Positions 1 through 7,303 of a stretch of 22,843 nucleotides of DNA are shown in pieces (positions within the stretch are counted from its first letter, which is position 1; each line of letters opens with the position of its first letter). Source of the stretch: Thalassospira sp. UBA1131. Lineage in GTDB: Bacteria; Pseudomonadota; Alphaproteobacteria; Rhodospirillales; Thalassospiraceae. A program made the position numbers and the translations under genes. The notes beneath the pieces are model-generated. The model worked only from the letters and a program-made list of their open reading frames with translations, was not told the origin of the DNA and ran no database searches. Location of the stretch: the NCBI RefSeq assembly GCF_002311515.1, contig NZ_DCAO01000104.1:188505-211347 (forward strand), given 5' to 3'.

Positions 1-206
1 ACGTCGGTCGCGATATAGCCCAGCGGATGGCCGATATGCAGGCCAACCCCGCTTGGATAGGGGAACATGTCCAGGATGACGCTTTTCTTCTTGCTTGCGT
101 CGAAATCGGCATCGCCGGGATTTGGCGTGCGATAAGTATCGTTTTCCCGCCAGTAATCCTGCCAGCGCTTTTCAAATTCCCGCGCACTTTCCTGATAGTT
201 CGCCAC
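1..206 (-). CDS. leuS: Leucyl-tRNA synthetase, N-terminal fragment (runs off the window)
   Basis: The visible 68 residues carry the class I aminoacyl-tRNA synthetase signature in its LeuRS form: PYPSGVGLHIGHPLGYIATD, with the HIGH motif reading HIGH inside it. It is preceded by an N-terminal helix typical of the family (ExFEKRWQDYW). LeuRS charges tRNA-Leu in the cytoplasm. The start is a GTG at 206-204, chosen because AGGAG lies about 10 bases upstream (221-217) and no other start fits. The HIGH region resembles the 'G-LH-GHPLGY-ATD' type seen in Actinobacteria and Bacteroidetes more than the usual proteobacterial 'SGR-HMGHVRNYT-GD' type. It could therefore be a second or transferred copy. 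The rest of the gene, including the KMSKS motif and editing domain, is outside the window. Confidence 0.85.
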   Translation of the reverse strand, partial: MANYQESAREFEKRWQDYWRENDTYRTPNPGDADFDASKKKSVILDMFPYPSGVGLHIGHPLGYIATD

Positions 207-307
207 GCTTAATCAACTCCTGCCTGTCCAACTCCGACCCTGGCGTCCGGCGCCGCCCAAATGGCGCGCCTTCCCCGGATCGGGTTCCAAAATATTCTTA
301 AGCTGTG

Positions 308-336
308 TTCATAAGCGTGCTTTGATCGACGTGCAA
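308..336 (-). promoter_or_regulatory. Possible sigma70-type promoter for leuS
   Basis: On the minus strand TTGCAC (336-331) and TATGAA (313-308) are separated by 17 bases, about 100 bases upstream of the leuS GTG. Each box matches the consensus only partly, so this is a weak prediction. Confidence 0.25.
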
Positions 337-579
337 CATCAGATAACGAGATTTCTGGCGAAAACCCGACGATTTTGCCAAACATTCGCCACCCGCCGCC
401 AACCGCCCGCACCAACCGGGCGAAATGCATACACCAGTGCCCGACCATCAACCCGAACTTGCACATCGGCCCTGATACAACAACACTGGATTTTCCTGGC
501 CATCCATGCCATATTAAAAGGTGAAATTTGCCAAGTCCTTGTTCGCGCGCGAAACTGCTGCGCAAGCTTGCTTGGAAAA

Positions 580-596
580 GTGCTGATTGTCAGCAC
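580..596 (+). repeat. Hairpin in the leader of the DUF5610-like gene
   Basis: A perfect inverted repeat with 7-bp arms (GTGCTGA / TCAGCAC) and a 3-base loop lies about 35 bases upstream of the ATG at 631. No T-run follows, so it is not an intrinsic terminator. A role in the transcript leader or as a protein site is possible. Confidence 0.35.
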
Positions 597-630
597 AGCT
601 CTCAAAGCTCTCCGTCCAGGGAGGACGATT

Positions 631-1305
631 ATGGATATCACCATTGGTGGTCTGTCATCCCAACAATCCGGCGCGTCTACGCGTTCGGCACAATCCTATT
701 TGCCGGGCCAGGGCGATACTGAAAAAGCTGGCAACAATAATGGCACGTCCGCCTTTGCCGCTGCGACGTCTGTTTCGCTGTCTTCTGAATCGGCGACCCG
801 CCTGTCGGCGGACAATATCGTTGCCGCAATCAATGAAAGCCTGCAATCCACCGGCCTGTCGATCCAGGGTGTTAATCCCGACGATTACACGCCAGAGGGC
901 GTTGCAGACCGCATTCTCGCCCGCGTTGGCGATCTGATTGCATCCAATGCAAGTTCCGAGGCCGAAGCACGCGAAATTTTCGATCAGGCCAGCGAAGGCA
1001 TTCAAGCCGGTCTTGAAGATGCCCGCGCCATTCTTGACGGATTGGGCGCGCTGAATGACGAAATTAACGGCAATATCAACGAGACCGAAGAACGCCTTAA
1101 TGAAGGCCTGCAAAGCATCGAGCAGCGCCTGACCGAACTGTTTAACAGCAGCGCGTCGGAAGAAGCCGCCGAGGCCGCAACGCCGGAACGCGATGAACAG
1201 GTCCTGCAATCGCAGGTCACCCAGACCGCACAGGCAAGCCAAGCCTACGCCGAAGCTGGCAGCAATGCCCAGCGCAACGCGCCGCGCTACGGCACCAACG
1301 GCTAA
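631..1305 (+). CDS. DUF5610-like protein of unknown function
   Basis: The protein has 224 residues, no signal peptide and no membrane segment. A low-complexity N-terminus rich in Ser, Thr and Ala (1-58) precedes a conserved-looking core at about 60-140. The core contains the phrase SIQGVNPDDYTPEGVADRIL followed by helical, Glu/Ala-rich sequence (E-A-REIFDQASEGIQAG, ARAILDGLG). A coiled-coil-like stretch follows (about 140-165), then a Gln/Ala-rich tail. This pattern resembles my recollection of DUF5610, whose function is unknown. The start at 631 is chosen over the longer frame from 322 because AGGGAGGA (618-625) sits at proper spacing, and because the extension reads as non-coding, Cys/Arg-rich sequence. 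The gene is alone in its transcription unit and ends in a strong terminator. Confidence 0.7.
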   Translation: MDITIGGLSSQQSGASTRSAQSYLPGQGDTEKAGNNNGTSAFAAATSVSLSSESATRLSADNIVAAINESLQSTGLSIQGVNPDDYTPEGVADRILARVGDLIASNASSEAEAREIFDQASEGIQAGLEDARAILDGLGALNDEINGNINETEERLNEGLQSIEQRLTELFNSSASEEAAEAATPERDEQVLQSQVTQTAQASQAYAEAGSNAQRNAPRYGTNG

Positions 1306-1333
1306 CGCTCCAAACATCTCGCTCGCACAGATT

Positions 1334-1363
1334 AAAACCGGCTCCCTTGGGGCCGGTTTTTTT
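1334..1363 (+). terminator. Intrinsic terminator after the DUF5610-like gene
   Basis: AAAACCGGC (1334-1342) pairs with GCCGGTTTT (1352-1360), with further CC/GG pairing inside the loop, followed by TTT. This is a classic rho-independent terminator about 30 bases after the stop codon. It also marks the left edge of the AT-rich stretch that follows. Confidence 0.85.
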
Positions 1364-1398
1364 GTTCGGCTCACTTAACCACAGTTCTTCCGCAAAGG

Positions 1399-1426
1399 TT
1401 GAACGAGTGATATCCTTTACTAAACT
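1399..1426 (+). promoter_or_regulatory. Predicted sigma70-type promoter of the STAND/nuclease gene
   Basis: TTGAAC (1399-1404) and TAAACT (1421-1426) are separated by 16 bases, which would start the transcript near 1433 with a short leader before the ATG at 1452. The boxes fit the consensus moderately well. The downstream ATG has no strong ribosome binding site, so expression may be low. Confidence 0.45.
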
Positions 1427-1451
1427 AACGTAGCAGCATGAGAAACTGTGT

Positions 1452-4400
1452 ATGACATCGTCCAAACTTCGCGCAGACAGCAAAAGAGATGCAACTGATA
1501 GCATACGCGGCTACGTATATCAGGCTTATCAAAGTGTTTTGGCTTGGACAAATCTCAATCAGGATGAAACTCTCGTCCTAGAGGGAGCAGAAGACTTTGA
1601 CATCTACGAACAACAACAAGCGACTGTAACCCAAGTCAAGGATCTTAGTGGAAACATTACGCTTCGCAGCAGAAGCGTGATTGACGCCATAAATAACTTC
1701 TGGAGCCACAGTCAAAATAATCCAAATAATCAAGTTAAATTTCGATTTTTGTCGACTACACATCCCGGCTGTGAAAAAGGCTCTCCCTTTGGCACCAACA
1801 TTAATGGCTTAGACTATTGGCAAGGTGCTGCAAACAGTAAAGTTGACATCCAACCTCTCAGATCTTTTTTACTAAACCTCGACCTTTCTCGGTCACTAAA
1901 AGAATTTCTAAAAGATTCAAATGACAAAATTGTTAAAGAAAAACTACTTATCCCAATTAAATGGGATCTTGGATCAAAACCGATAGTACCGCTTCAAGAC
2001 GCTATTCACGACAATCTGATTCTTCACGGCCACCAACTTGGAATCAACTCTTACCATTCATCGAACTCTCTAGATCATTTACTGAGGAAGATAGTAGACC
2101 TTTTAACAAAGGAAGGCCCAAAAGCCCTAACTCGCGTAGACTTTCTGCGGTCCTTTGATGATGCCACAACAGAAGCAGTCCCCAGAGGAGAGCTTGAAGC
2201 GCTCAGGCACAGCAGTCGCCTCTACAAGCTGGCAGGCACCGCTGATGCATTTCGCCTAGATCAGCTGGTATCTTCTCCGCCCTCGATTACATCTGCCCCC
2301 CCGGCAGTGAATGGACAGATTTCTCGCAGTTCTTTAACACAAAGCCTTGCCGAAACGGCGAAGCGACAAAGTATACTATTCCTCCATGGCAGCAGCGGCT
2401 TAGGCAAAACCAACCTTGCATTGTTGATTGCACAAAAAATTACTCAGAACTGGGGTTGGTGCGGCTTTCGCGGTCTATCCGGTGAGCAAATTCAAAACAC
2501 TCTTCGACACGCGAGCTTTGAACTCAACACTTCGAACATTACCCCTTATTTGGTATTAGACGACTTGGACTTGCGTAGTGCGAGTCAATATGAACGCGAA
2601 TTAATTACGTTATTTTTCCGAGCTAAAGATGCGGGAGGCGTAATACTAATCACCTCCCCATTCGCACCTTCCTTGCAGCTTCTTCCCAAACTTTGGGCTA
2701 ACGAGGAAAGTCAAACACAAGTTCCTCCTTTTCAGGAACGAGACATCAGTGAGATGCTTGAGAAGCATGGCTTGAAAGATGCACATGCTTTGAACTCATG
2801 GAGCAAACTAATCTTTCTTACCACAGGCGGACATCCACAGCTCGTTCATGCAAGAGTGAGAAGTTTAGTAGCGCAAGGGTGGCCAAAACCAAAAAAGGAT
2901 GACCTTGCCAAGCCTGAAGCTGTGGAAAAGGTTAGATCTGAAGCGCGGCAGCGCCTAATGCAAGAAATCCCATCCGAAAATGTAAGAGTTCTTGCTTATC
3001 GTCTAAGCCTAATCTCCGGTTCATTTTCACGTGAGATGGCAACCTCACTGGCAGCAGCTCCCCCTCCATTGAGACTTGCCGGAGAAGCTTTCGATACCCT
3101 TGTTGGACCTTGGGTCGAAAATGAAGGAGATAATAGGTACCGGACATCCCCTCTGCTCATCGGTGCAGCTGAAAGCAATTTGTCCGCAAACGAAATTAGA
3201 ACTGTTCACGAAACCATTGCAATCGATGCAATGAATAGAGAAACCACAAACAAAGCTGAGATTGGAACAGCTCTTCTACATGCAATTCTCGCAAAATCCA
3301 CACTTCCAATACTTTATTTCTCTCAAATAATCATTAGAGAAAACCAATCAAAATTAAATGAACTATCGGGAAAATTGGAATGGCTACCGATATTAACGCT
3401 AGATAGTGATCGATTCATTCTACCAAGCGATCCTAGTATTGAAGTGATTCTGAGACTTGCACAATACAGAATATCCGTAGCATCGGGAAACTCCAATAGA
3501 TCCCTAAATATCATTGACCACATTCAAAGCTGTATCAACCGGCTTGAAGAACCAAATTCAAGACAATACTCCGAGGCTCTTGCGTACGGCATAATCCTCA
3601 ACACACTAGAGATCCATATCCCTGCAGGTGTGGTCGTATCTATGCTGTCCAAACTAATTGAACACGCAGATACGATCGACGAAATCAGTGAAATCCATCG
3701 AACTTTCGCTGAATCCTCTCAGGACCTTCCAAAGTTTGGAGACAATTTACCAGCTCAAGTTCTGTTTTCTTATCAAGCGGTTCGTACAGCTGGCTTAGAT
3801 GATTTAGTTGATCTTCTAGATGCTTTGAATGCTTTAACAGAGGAAAAAAGAAACCACCTGCTTGCAACCTGTAAATCCGACAGTGATTTCGCTGGAATGC
3901 TAATTAGCCGTGCGTGGTGGAAAGAGGTTAAAAACGGGTCACTGGACATCGAAAAAACAACGGTGGCTCTAAATAAAGCGATCGACTGTGCTACTGCTTG
4001 GCAATGCTCTGAAATTATTATCGCGGCTTCCGTAGCACTATCGGTGATTGCCGATGAATACGAAAAGGTGCCAGCAAAAGCCCTTGATCTTGTGCGCAAC
4101 GCGCTAAGCAATTTCCCCAATGCACTCCCATTGCTTAATCAGAAGGCCAAAGTTCTTTTCCACTCAGGTAATTACAAAGAAGTTTTAGAACTCGCCAGTA
4201 CCATAGGCGGTAGCAAAGAACTTTCGTCAGTAGAATTGACTTTCACGTTGCGGATGGCCGGGATTAGCGCCGCCAAGCTTGATAACTGGAATCGAGCCGA
4301 GGACTATTTCTTAGAAGGAGCAAAGTTGTCTCATGACACCGAATTTCTCAAGACTACCGCTATCGGCTTGATGGCTGACGCAGCCTTTGCAAGATGGATG

Positions 4401-5483
4401 AGTAAGAACTACTCGGGAAGCTTAGAACTCTTCTGCGACACCCTAACCGAACTAGAAGAAATTCCATTATCGCAGGAGCTAAACGTCCGACACTTACATG
4501 CTACCGTAGGACACACAGTTGCTTGGATCTACTTCGAAACCCGACATGAGGCGAGCGATGAATTGATGCGCCCTCTACCGGGCATGTGCAGCAAGCCAGA
4601 CCCCCACGAGGGTATGAAAGACCTTGAAATCAAGGAACTATCGACAGTTTGGCAGCTTCTAGCAAATGCAGAAAAACTCCTTAAGTTAGATGTTGGAATT
4701 CAAAACAAGTCGCAACACTTTACTGGCGGCAAACGAACCCTAGTCATCGAGACATCGCAGAGATTTGCTGAGTTAAATGCGGTTTATATCAACGGAGACT
4801 TCGAGCATTTAATTCCCGCTTACGTTCGCGCAATGGAAGCACTGGAAACAAGCAAGAAACTAAATGAAGAAGGACTAGATGCCAGTTGGTCCTCCACTTA
4901 TATCCCCAAGCTACCAACAATATTCTGGAGTGACCCAGCCCAGCAGGAACGAGTTCAAAACTTTATGCTGGAGGCAACTGTCATTCTGCTATCGAAGTCA
5001 CCTAAGATCGAATTCCCGATTGCATCTTGGCGAGCAAGTTTGCTTGAGCTTGCTGGCACCACAGAAGCCACAGAGAGATTTTTGCATATTTTAGAAGGCG
5101 GCTTGCCACCGAACATGGTTCTACAAGAACAGGTTGCATTTGCATTAATAAGTTTGCAGCAGGGTCCTTTACCACCTGATGAGCTTTGGACTTCGCTATT
5201 CCGGGTCTTAAATTTGTTTTTGTATGGAAGTAAGTACTGTGCAAAACACCTCGAAACTTTAAGCAACGAAAAATGGTTGTATGCTCTTGAACATCAGAGA
5301 TTTGCGTTCCTATCCCCACAGCTTTATTGCCCTAGTATAGAAGCAGCTTGCAGGAACTCCGCGCTCAGCGGCCTACCGAAAGTAGCTCATGTATTACTTA
5401 CGTCGGCGCAGGCACTGAAAATCAATATGTCTCCAGAATCCTTGAGCATGTTGAAAGAAATTGAGAGAACTGTGACGCAGTGA
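1452..5483 (+). CDS. Large nuclease-STAND NTPase-TPR protein, candidate anti-phage defence (Avs-like architecture)
   Basis: This is a 1343-residue protein. Residues 1-110 look like a restriction-fold nuclease of the Cap4/DUF4297 kind: GYVYQAYQ at 20-27, E44 and D48 in LVLEGAEDFD, and the QVK motif at 61-63. A linker to about 300 leads into a STAND-type NTPase with Walker A GSSGLGKT (313-320), Walker B YLVLDDLD (366-373), a GGHPQLV motif (459-465) and a winged-helix-like RYRTSPLL (563-570). The rest is helical with TPR-like units (about 870-960, 970-1005). In the Avs family such C-termini sense a phage protein, and NTPase-driven assembly activates the nuclease; that this protein does so is inference. 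The gene is clearly more AT-rich than its neighbours and stands alone, which suggests transfer. ATG 1452 is the first usable start, though its ribosome site is weak. No transmembrane segment is seen. Molecular function is uncertain; the NTPase call is firm. Confidence 0.8.
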   Translation: MTSSKLRADSKRDATDSIRGYVYQAYQSVLAWTNLNQDETLVLEGAEDFDIYEQQQATVTQVKDLSGNITLRSRSVIDAINNFWSHSQNNPNNQVKFRFLSTTHPGCEKGSPFGTNINGLDYWQGAANSKVDIQPLRSFLLNLDLSRSLKEFLKDSNDKIVKEKLLIPIKWDLGSKPIVPLQDAIHDNLILHGHQLGINSYHSSNSLDHLLRKIVDLLTKEGPKALTRVDFLRSFDDATTEAVPRGELEALRHSSRLYKLAGTADAFRLDQLVSSPPSITSAPPAVNGQISRSSLTQSLAETAKRQSILFLHGSSGLGKTNLALLIAQKITQNWGWCGFRGLSGEQIQNTLRHASFELNTSNITPYLVLDDLDLRSASQYERELITLFFRAKDAGGVILITSPFAPSLQLLPKLWANEESQTQVPPFQERDISEMLEKHGLKDAHALNSWSKLIFLTTGGHPQLVHARVRSLVAQGWPKPKKDDLAKPEAVEKVRSEARQRLMQEIPSENVRVLAYRLSLISGSFSREMATSLAAAPPPLRLAGEAFDTLVGPWVENEGDNRYRTSPLLIGAAESNLSANEIRTVHETIAIDAMNRETTNKAEIGTALLHAILAKSTLPILYFSQIIIRENQSKLNELSGKLEWLPILTLDSDRFILPSDPSIEVILRLAQYRISVASGNSNRSLNIIDHIQSCINRLEEPNSRQYSEALAYGIILNTLEIHIPAGVVVSMLSKLIEHADTIDEISEIHRTFAESSQDLPKFGDNLPAQVLFSYQAVRTAGLDDLVDLLDALNALTEEKRNHLLATCKSDSDFAGMLISRAWWKEVKNGSLDIEKTTVALNKAIDCATAWQCSEIIIAASVALSVIADEYEKVPAKALDLVRNALSNFPNALPLLNQKAKVLFHSGNYKEVLELASTIGGSKELSSVELTFTLRMAGISAAKLDNWNRAEDYFLEGAKLSHDTEFLKTTAIGLMADAAFARWMSKNYSGSLELFCDTLTELEEIPLSQELNVRHLHATVGHTVAWIYFETRHEASDELMRPLPGMCSKPDPHEGMKDLEIKELSTVWQLLANAEKLLKLDVGIQNKSQHFTGGKRTLVIETSQRFAELNAVYINGDFEHLIPAYVRAMEALETSKKLNEEGLDASWSSTYIPKLPTIFWSDPAQQERVQNFMLEATVILLSKSPKIEFPIASWRASLLELAGTTEATERFLHILEGGLPPNMVLQEQVAFALISLQQGPLPPDELWTSLFRVLNLFLYGSKYCAKHLETLSNEKWLYALEHQRFAFLSPQLYCPSIEAACRNSALSGLPKVAHVLLTSAQALKINMSPESLSMLKEIERTVTQ

Positions 5484-5548
5484 ACTTTTGCAAAAAATGT
5501 CTCGTCAAAGACACACAGGCTAACTCTAATCTAGTTTAGTTTCAGGCC

Positions 5549-7000
5549 CTAACCCCGTTCATGATCATCCGTCACACGAAACAACTTTTGACCAGCCGCT
5601 TGAATACGCGCAAAGGCGTCTTCGGCCATAAAGCCCGAGACAAAGGCCATGAAGGTCACGAGAAACGGGCTGATATCGATTTGTCCTGATCCGTCGGGTC
5701 CGCCCTGGCTGACCATCAGTACGCCTGCCTCTGTACACAGGAAGATGGCCATGGCGGCAGCGATCCCCTCCCCGGTCATGACGAGCAGCCTTGCGGCGGG
5801 CTTCAGGCTTTTGCCAAGATGTTCCCATCCCTGAAGCCGCGGCCCTGTATCGGACTGCGGCGCAGGCACTGCCTCCGGCGCGGTTTGATCCATGGCATTG
5901 TGATCTGAGGTGTTGTGATCTGCGGCATTTTCATCGGGTGGTGTTTTGGGCGGCGTTTGGGCCGTGGGCGGCTGACCGAAATTCTGTCTGGTAAAGGCAA
6001 CCACCGCCCCCAATCCGCCTGCCGCGACTGTGACCAACAAGGTCAGCATGATGGTGGGCAACTGGATCAAATAGGACAGCATATGGCCGACGGGGTGTTG
6101 AAACAGGGCAACCAGTGACACCGTATCCTGGCCAAACTCTTCGTCCTGACGTCTGATCTCTGCCTCGATCTCGGCCAGCTCATTTTGCAAGCTCGTTCTG
6201 AGCTTTGCGGCGTGCTGGTTTTCGGCGCGAATATTGGCCCATTCGATCTGGGCGCGGGCGTTTTTCTCGTCAAACCGGATCATGGAACTTCGAATGGCAT
6301 CGACTTGCTGGCCGGCGCGATCCATCAGGGCTTCCGGGGCTTTGTCGGTGAATTTCGGGTGATCAAGCAGGGCGTGAAGCCGGGTCATGATTTCAATGCC
6401 GTCTGCACGACGTTTCCTGTCCGCATCGCTTTCCCCGAAGGGCACATCAAGCATTGGCGATCCGGCGCGGCCAAGGGTTGTACCACCGCCGCCCACCATG
6501 CCGGTTGGCGGATCAAACAGCCCGTCGGTTGGCATGGCGGTTTGTTGACTTGTCACGAATTGATGCGCCGCATTGAGCGCACTCAAGAACGCACCTGCAA
6601 ATTCGGGATCAAATGCATCGCGATTGCTGGCAACGGTTGCACCAAGCCGTGAATAGCTGCCAAACGCGTCCCACCATGCGGCAATCGCATCCTTGCGCAA
6701 GGCCAATCCATTCCGGGTTTCTTCAAGGGATCTGGTATCAATCGCGCGCATATCATCGCGCAAAATGCCGGCCTCTTCGCGCAAGGAGGCTTCATGGAAG
6801 GCTTGCAGGACCAGTCGTTCCAACATGCCAGGCGATGACACGCCGAGCTCCCGCAGCAGGGAATCGCGCTGAATATCGGCAGTAAATCCGGCAAAAAGCG
6901 TAATCACAAACCCGAAATAAAGCACACAGGTCAATCCGGCCAAGATGGATGACCCCGCCAGCCGCCAGATGTTCAGGCCTTCTTGTGTTTCTTGCTCCAT
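5549..7000 (-). CDS. Unrecognised membrane protein with coiled coil (483 aa)
   Basis: I do not recognise this family. The protein has one N-terminal membrane segment (about 17-39) and then a long soluble, mostly helical region (40-305). That region has a Gly-rich break near 165-180 and a charged coiled coil at about 230-290. A second membrane segment (about 313-337) is followed by a Pro/Asp/His-rich linker (341-387, with repeated DHN units) and two more membrane segments (about 405-430 and 443-460). The C-terminal phrase SGFMAEDAFARIQAAG is a cytoplasmic-looking amphipathic end. The start at 7000 has AAAGG upstream at fair spacing. It converges with the STAND gene and diverges from flagellin. 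A role in envelope sensing or scaffolding is conceivable, but nothing in the sequence shows it. Confidence 0.75.
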   Translation of the reverse strand: MEQETQEGLNIWRLAGSSILAGLTCVLYFGFVITLFAGFTADIQRDSLLRELGVSSPGMLERLVLQAFHEASLREEAGILRDDMRAIDTRSLEETRNGLALRKDAIAAWWDAFGSYSRLGATVASNRDAFDPEFAGAFLSALNAAHQFVTSQQTAMPTDGLFDPPTGMVGGGGTTLGRAGSPMLDVPFGESDADRKRRADGIEIMTRLHALLDHPKFTDKAPEALMDRAGQQVDAIRSSMIRFDEKNARAQIEWANIRAENQHAAKLRTSLQNELAEIEAEIRRQDEEFGQDTVSLVALFQHPVGHMLSYLIQLPTIMLTLLVTVAAGGLGAVVAFTRQNFGQPPTAQTPPKTPPDENAADHNTSDHNAMDQTAPEAVPAPQSDTGPRLQGWEHLGKSLKPAARLLVMTGEGIAAAMAIFLCTEAGVLMVSQGGPDGSGQIDISPFLVTFMAFVSGFMAEDAFARIQAAGQKLFRVTDDHERG

Positions 7001-7090
7001 CGGGCACCTTTACGCGTTACGTCCCCTGTCGACGCGGAGCGAAAATGCCTGTGAGGGCGCGCGTTATCGCGGGTTTAAGTTAACAGCCGC

Positions 7091-7104
7091 AAAACAGCTG
7101 TTTT
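7091..7104. promoter_or_regulatory. Perfect 14-bp palindrome AAAACAGCTGTTTT
   Basis: This uninterrupted palindrome lies 91 bases upstream of the membrane protein gene on one side and 200 bases upstream of flagellin on the other. It has the form of a dimeric repressor or activator site. The binding protein is unknown. Confidence 0.4.
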
Positions 7105-7163
7105 CCATCCGTATGAGACACCCCCTCTTTCGCGTAGGGTGGCATATTTCTTATATTTTTCAG

Positions 7164-7195
7164 ATAGTTACTATTAAGAAGATTCTAATATTAGA
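7164..7195. promoter_or_regulatory. AT-rich segment with two short palindromes upstream of flagellin
   Basis: ATAGT-T-ACTAT (7164-7174) and TCTAATATTAGA (7184-7195) are both perfect dyads. They lie in a stretch (about 7140-7230) far more AT-rich than the surrounding genes. This is typical of a regulated promoter or UP-element region. No specific regulator can be named. Confidence 0.35.
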
Positions 7196-7216
7196 TATTG
7201 CCATTTAAGTTTTATC

Positions 7217-7242
7217 TAATTAACATTGCCTTCAGCCGATCT
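7217..7242 (+). promoter_or_regulatory. Possible flagellar sigma28-type promoter
   Basis: TAAT (7217-7220) and GCCGATCT (7235-7242) are separated by 14 bases. The flagellar sigma28 (FliA) consensus is TAAA-N15-GCCGATAA, so the -10 matches well at GCCGAT. The -35 is imperfect and the spacing one base short. Its position about 60 bases before the flagellin ATG supports the idea. Confidence 0.35.
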
Positions 7243-7303
7243 CAGGAGGAGGTCGTCCACGCCGCCACCCTTTATCTTTGCTTGTTCAGGTAGGAACTGC
7301 GTT

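Larger units (their letters stand above)
207..630. other. Intergenic region between leuS and the DUF5610-like gene
   Basis: These 424 bases separate two divergent genes. Open frames here lack family resemblance or a good ribosome binding site. The only clear structure is a perfect 7-bp hairpin, GTGCTGA-TTG-TCAGCAC (580-596), about 35 bases before the start at 631. It could be a leader structure or operator. A weak leuS promoter is listed separately. Confidence 0.5.

Noticed and set aside
322..630. Upstream extension of the DUF5610-like frame, adding about 100 residues
   Set aside because: The extension is Cys/Arg/Thr-rich with no domain character, while AGGGAGGA precedes the ATG at 631.
655..1374. 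239-residue open frame on the minus strand over the DUF5610-like gene
   Set aside because: It is antisense to a gene with good ribosome site and terminator, and its Arg/Ala/Gly-rich composition is typical of a shadow frame.
1452..5483. A toxin-antitoxin, CBASS or multi-gene defence operon around the STAND gene
   Set aside because: No nucleotidyltransferase, effector or second gene is present on either side; both neighbours read as unrelated chromosomal genes.
5484..5548. Terminator between the STAND gene and the convergent membrane-protein gene
   Set aside because: Only a 5-bp TGTCT/AGACA stem without a T-run is present, too weak to call.
7145..7160. Sigma54-type promoter (TGGCAT...) upstream of flagellin
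   Set aside because: The -24 element is only partly right and the -12 GC is missing at the required spacing.
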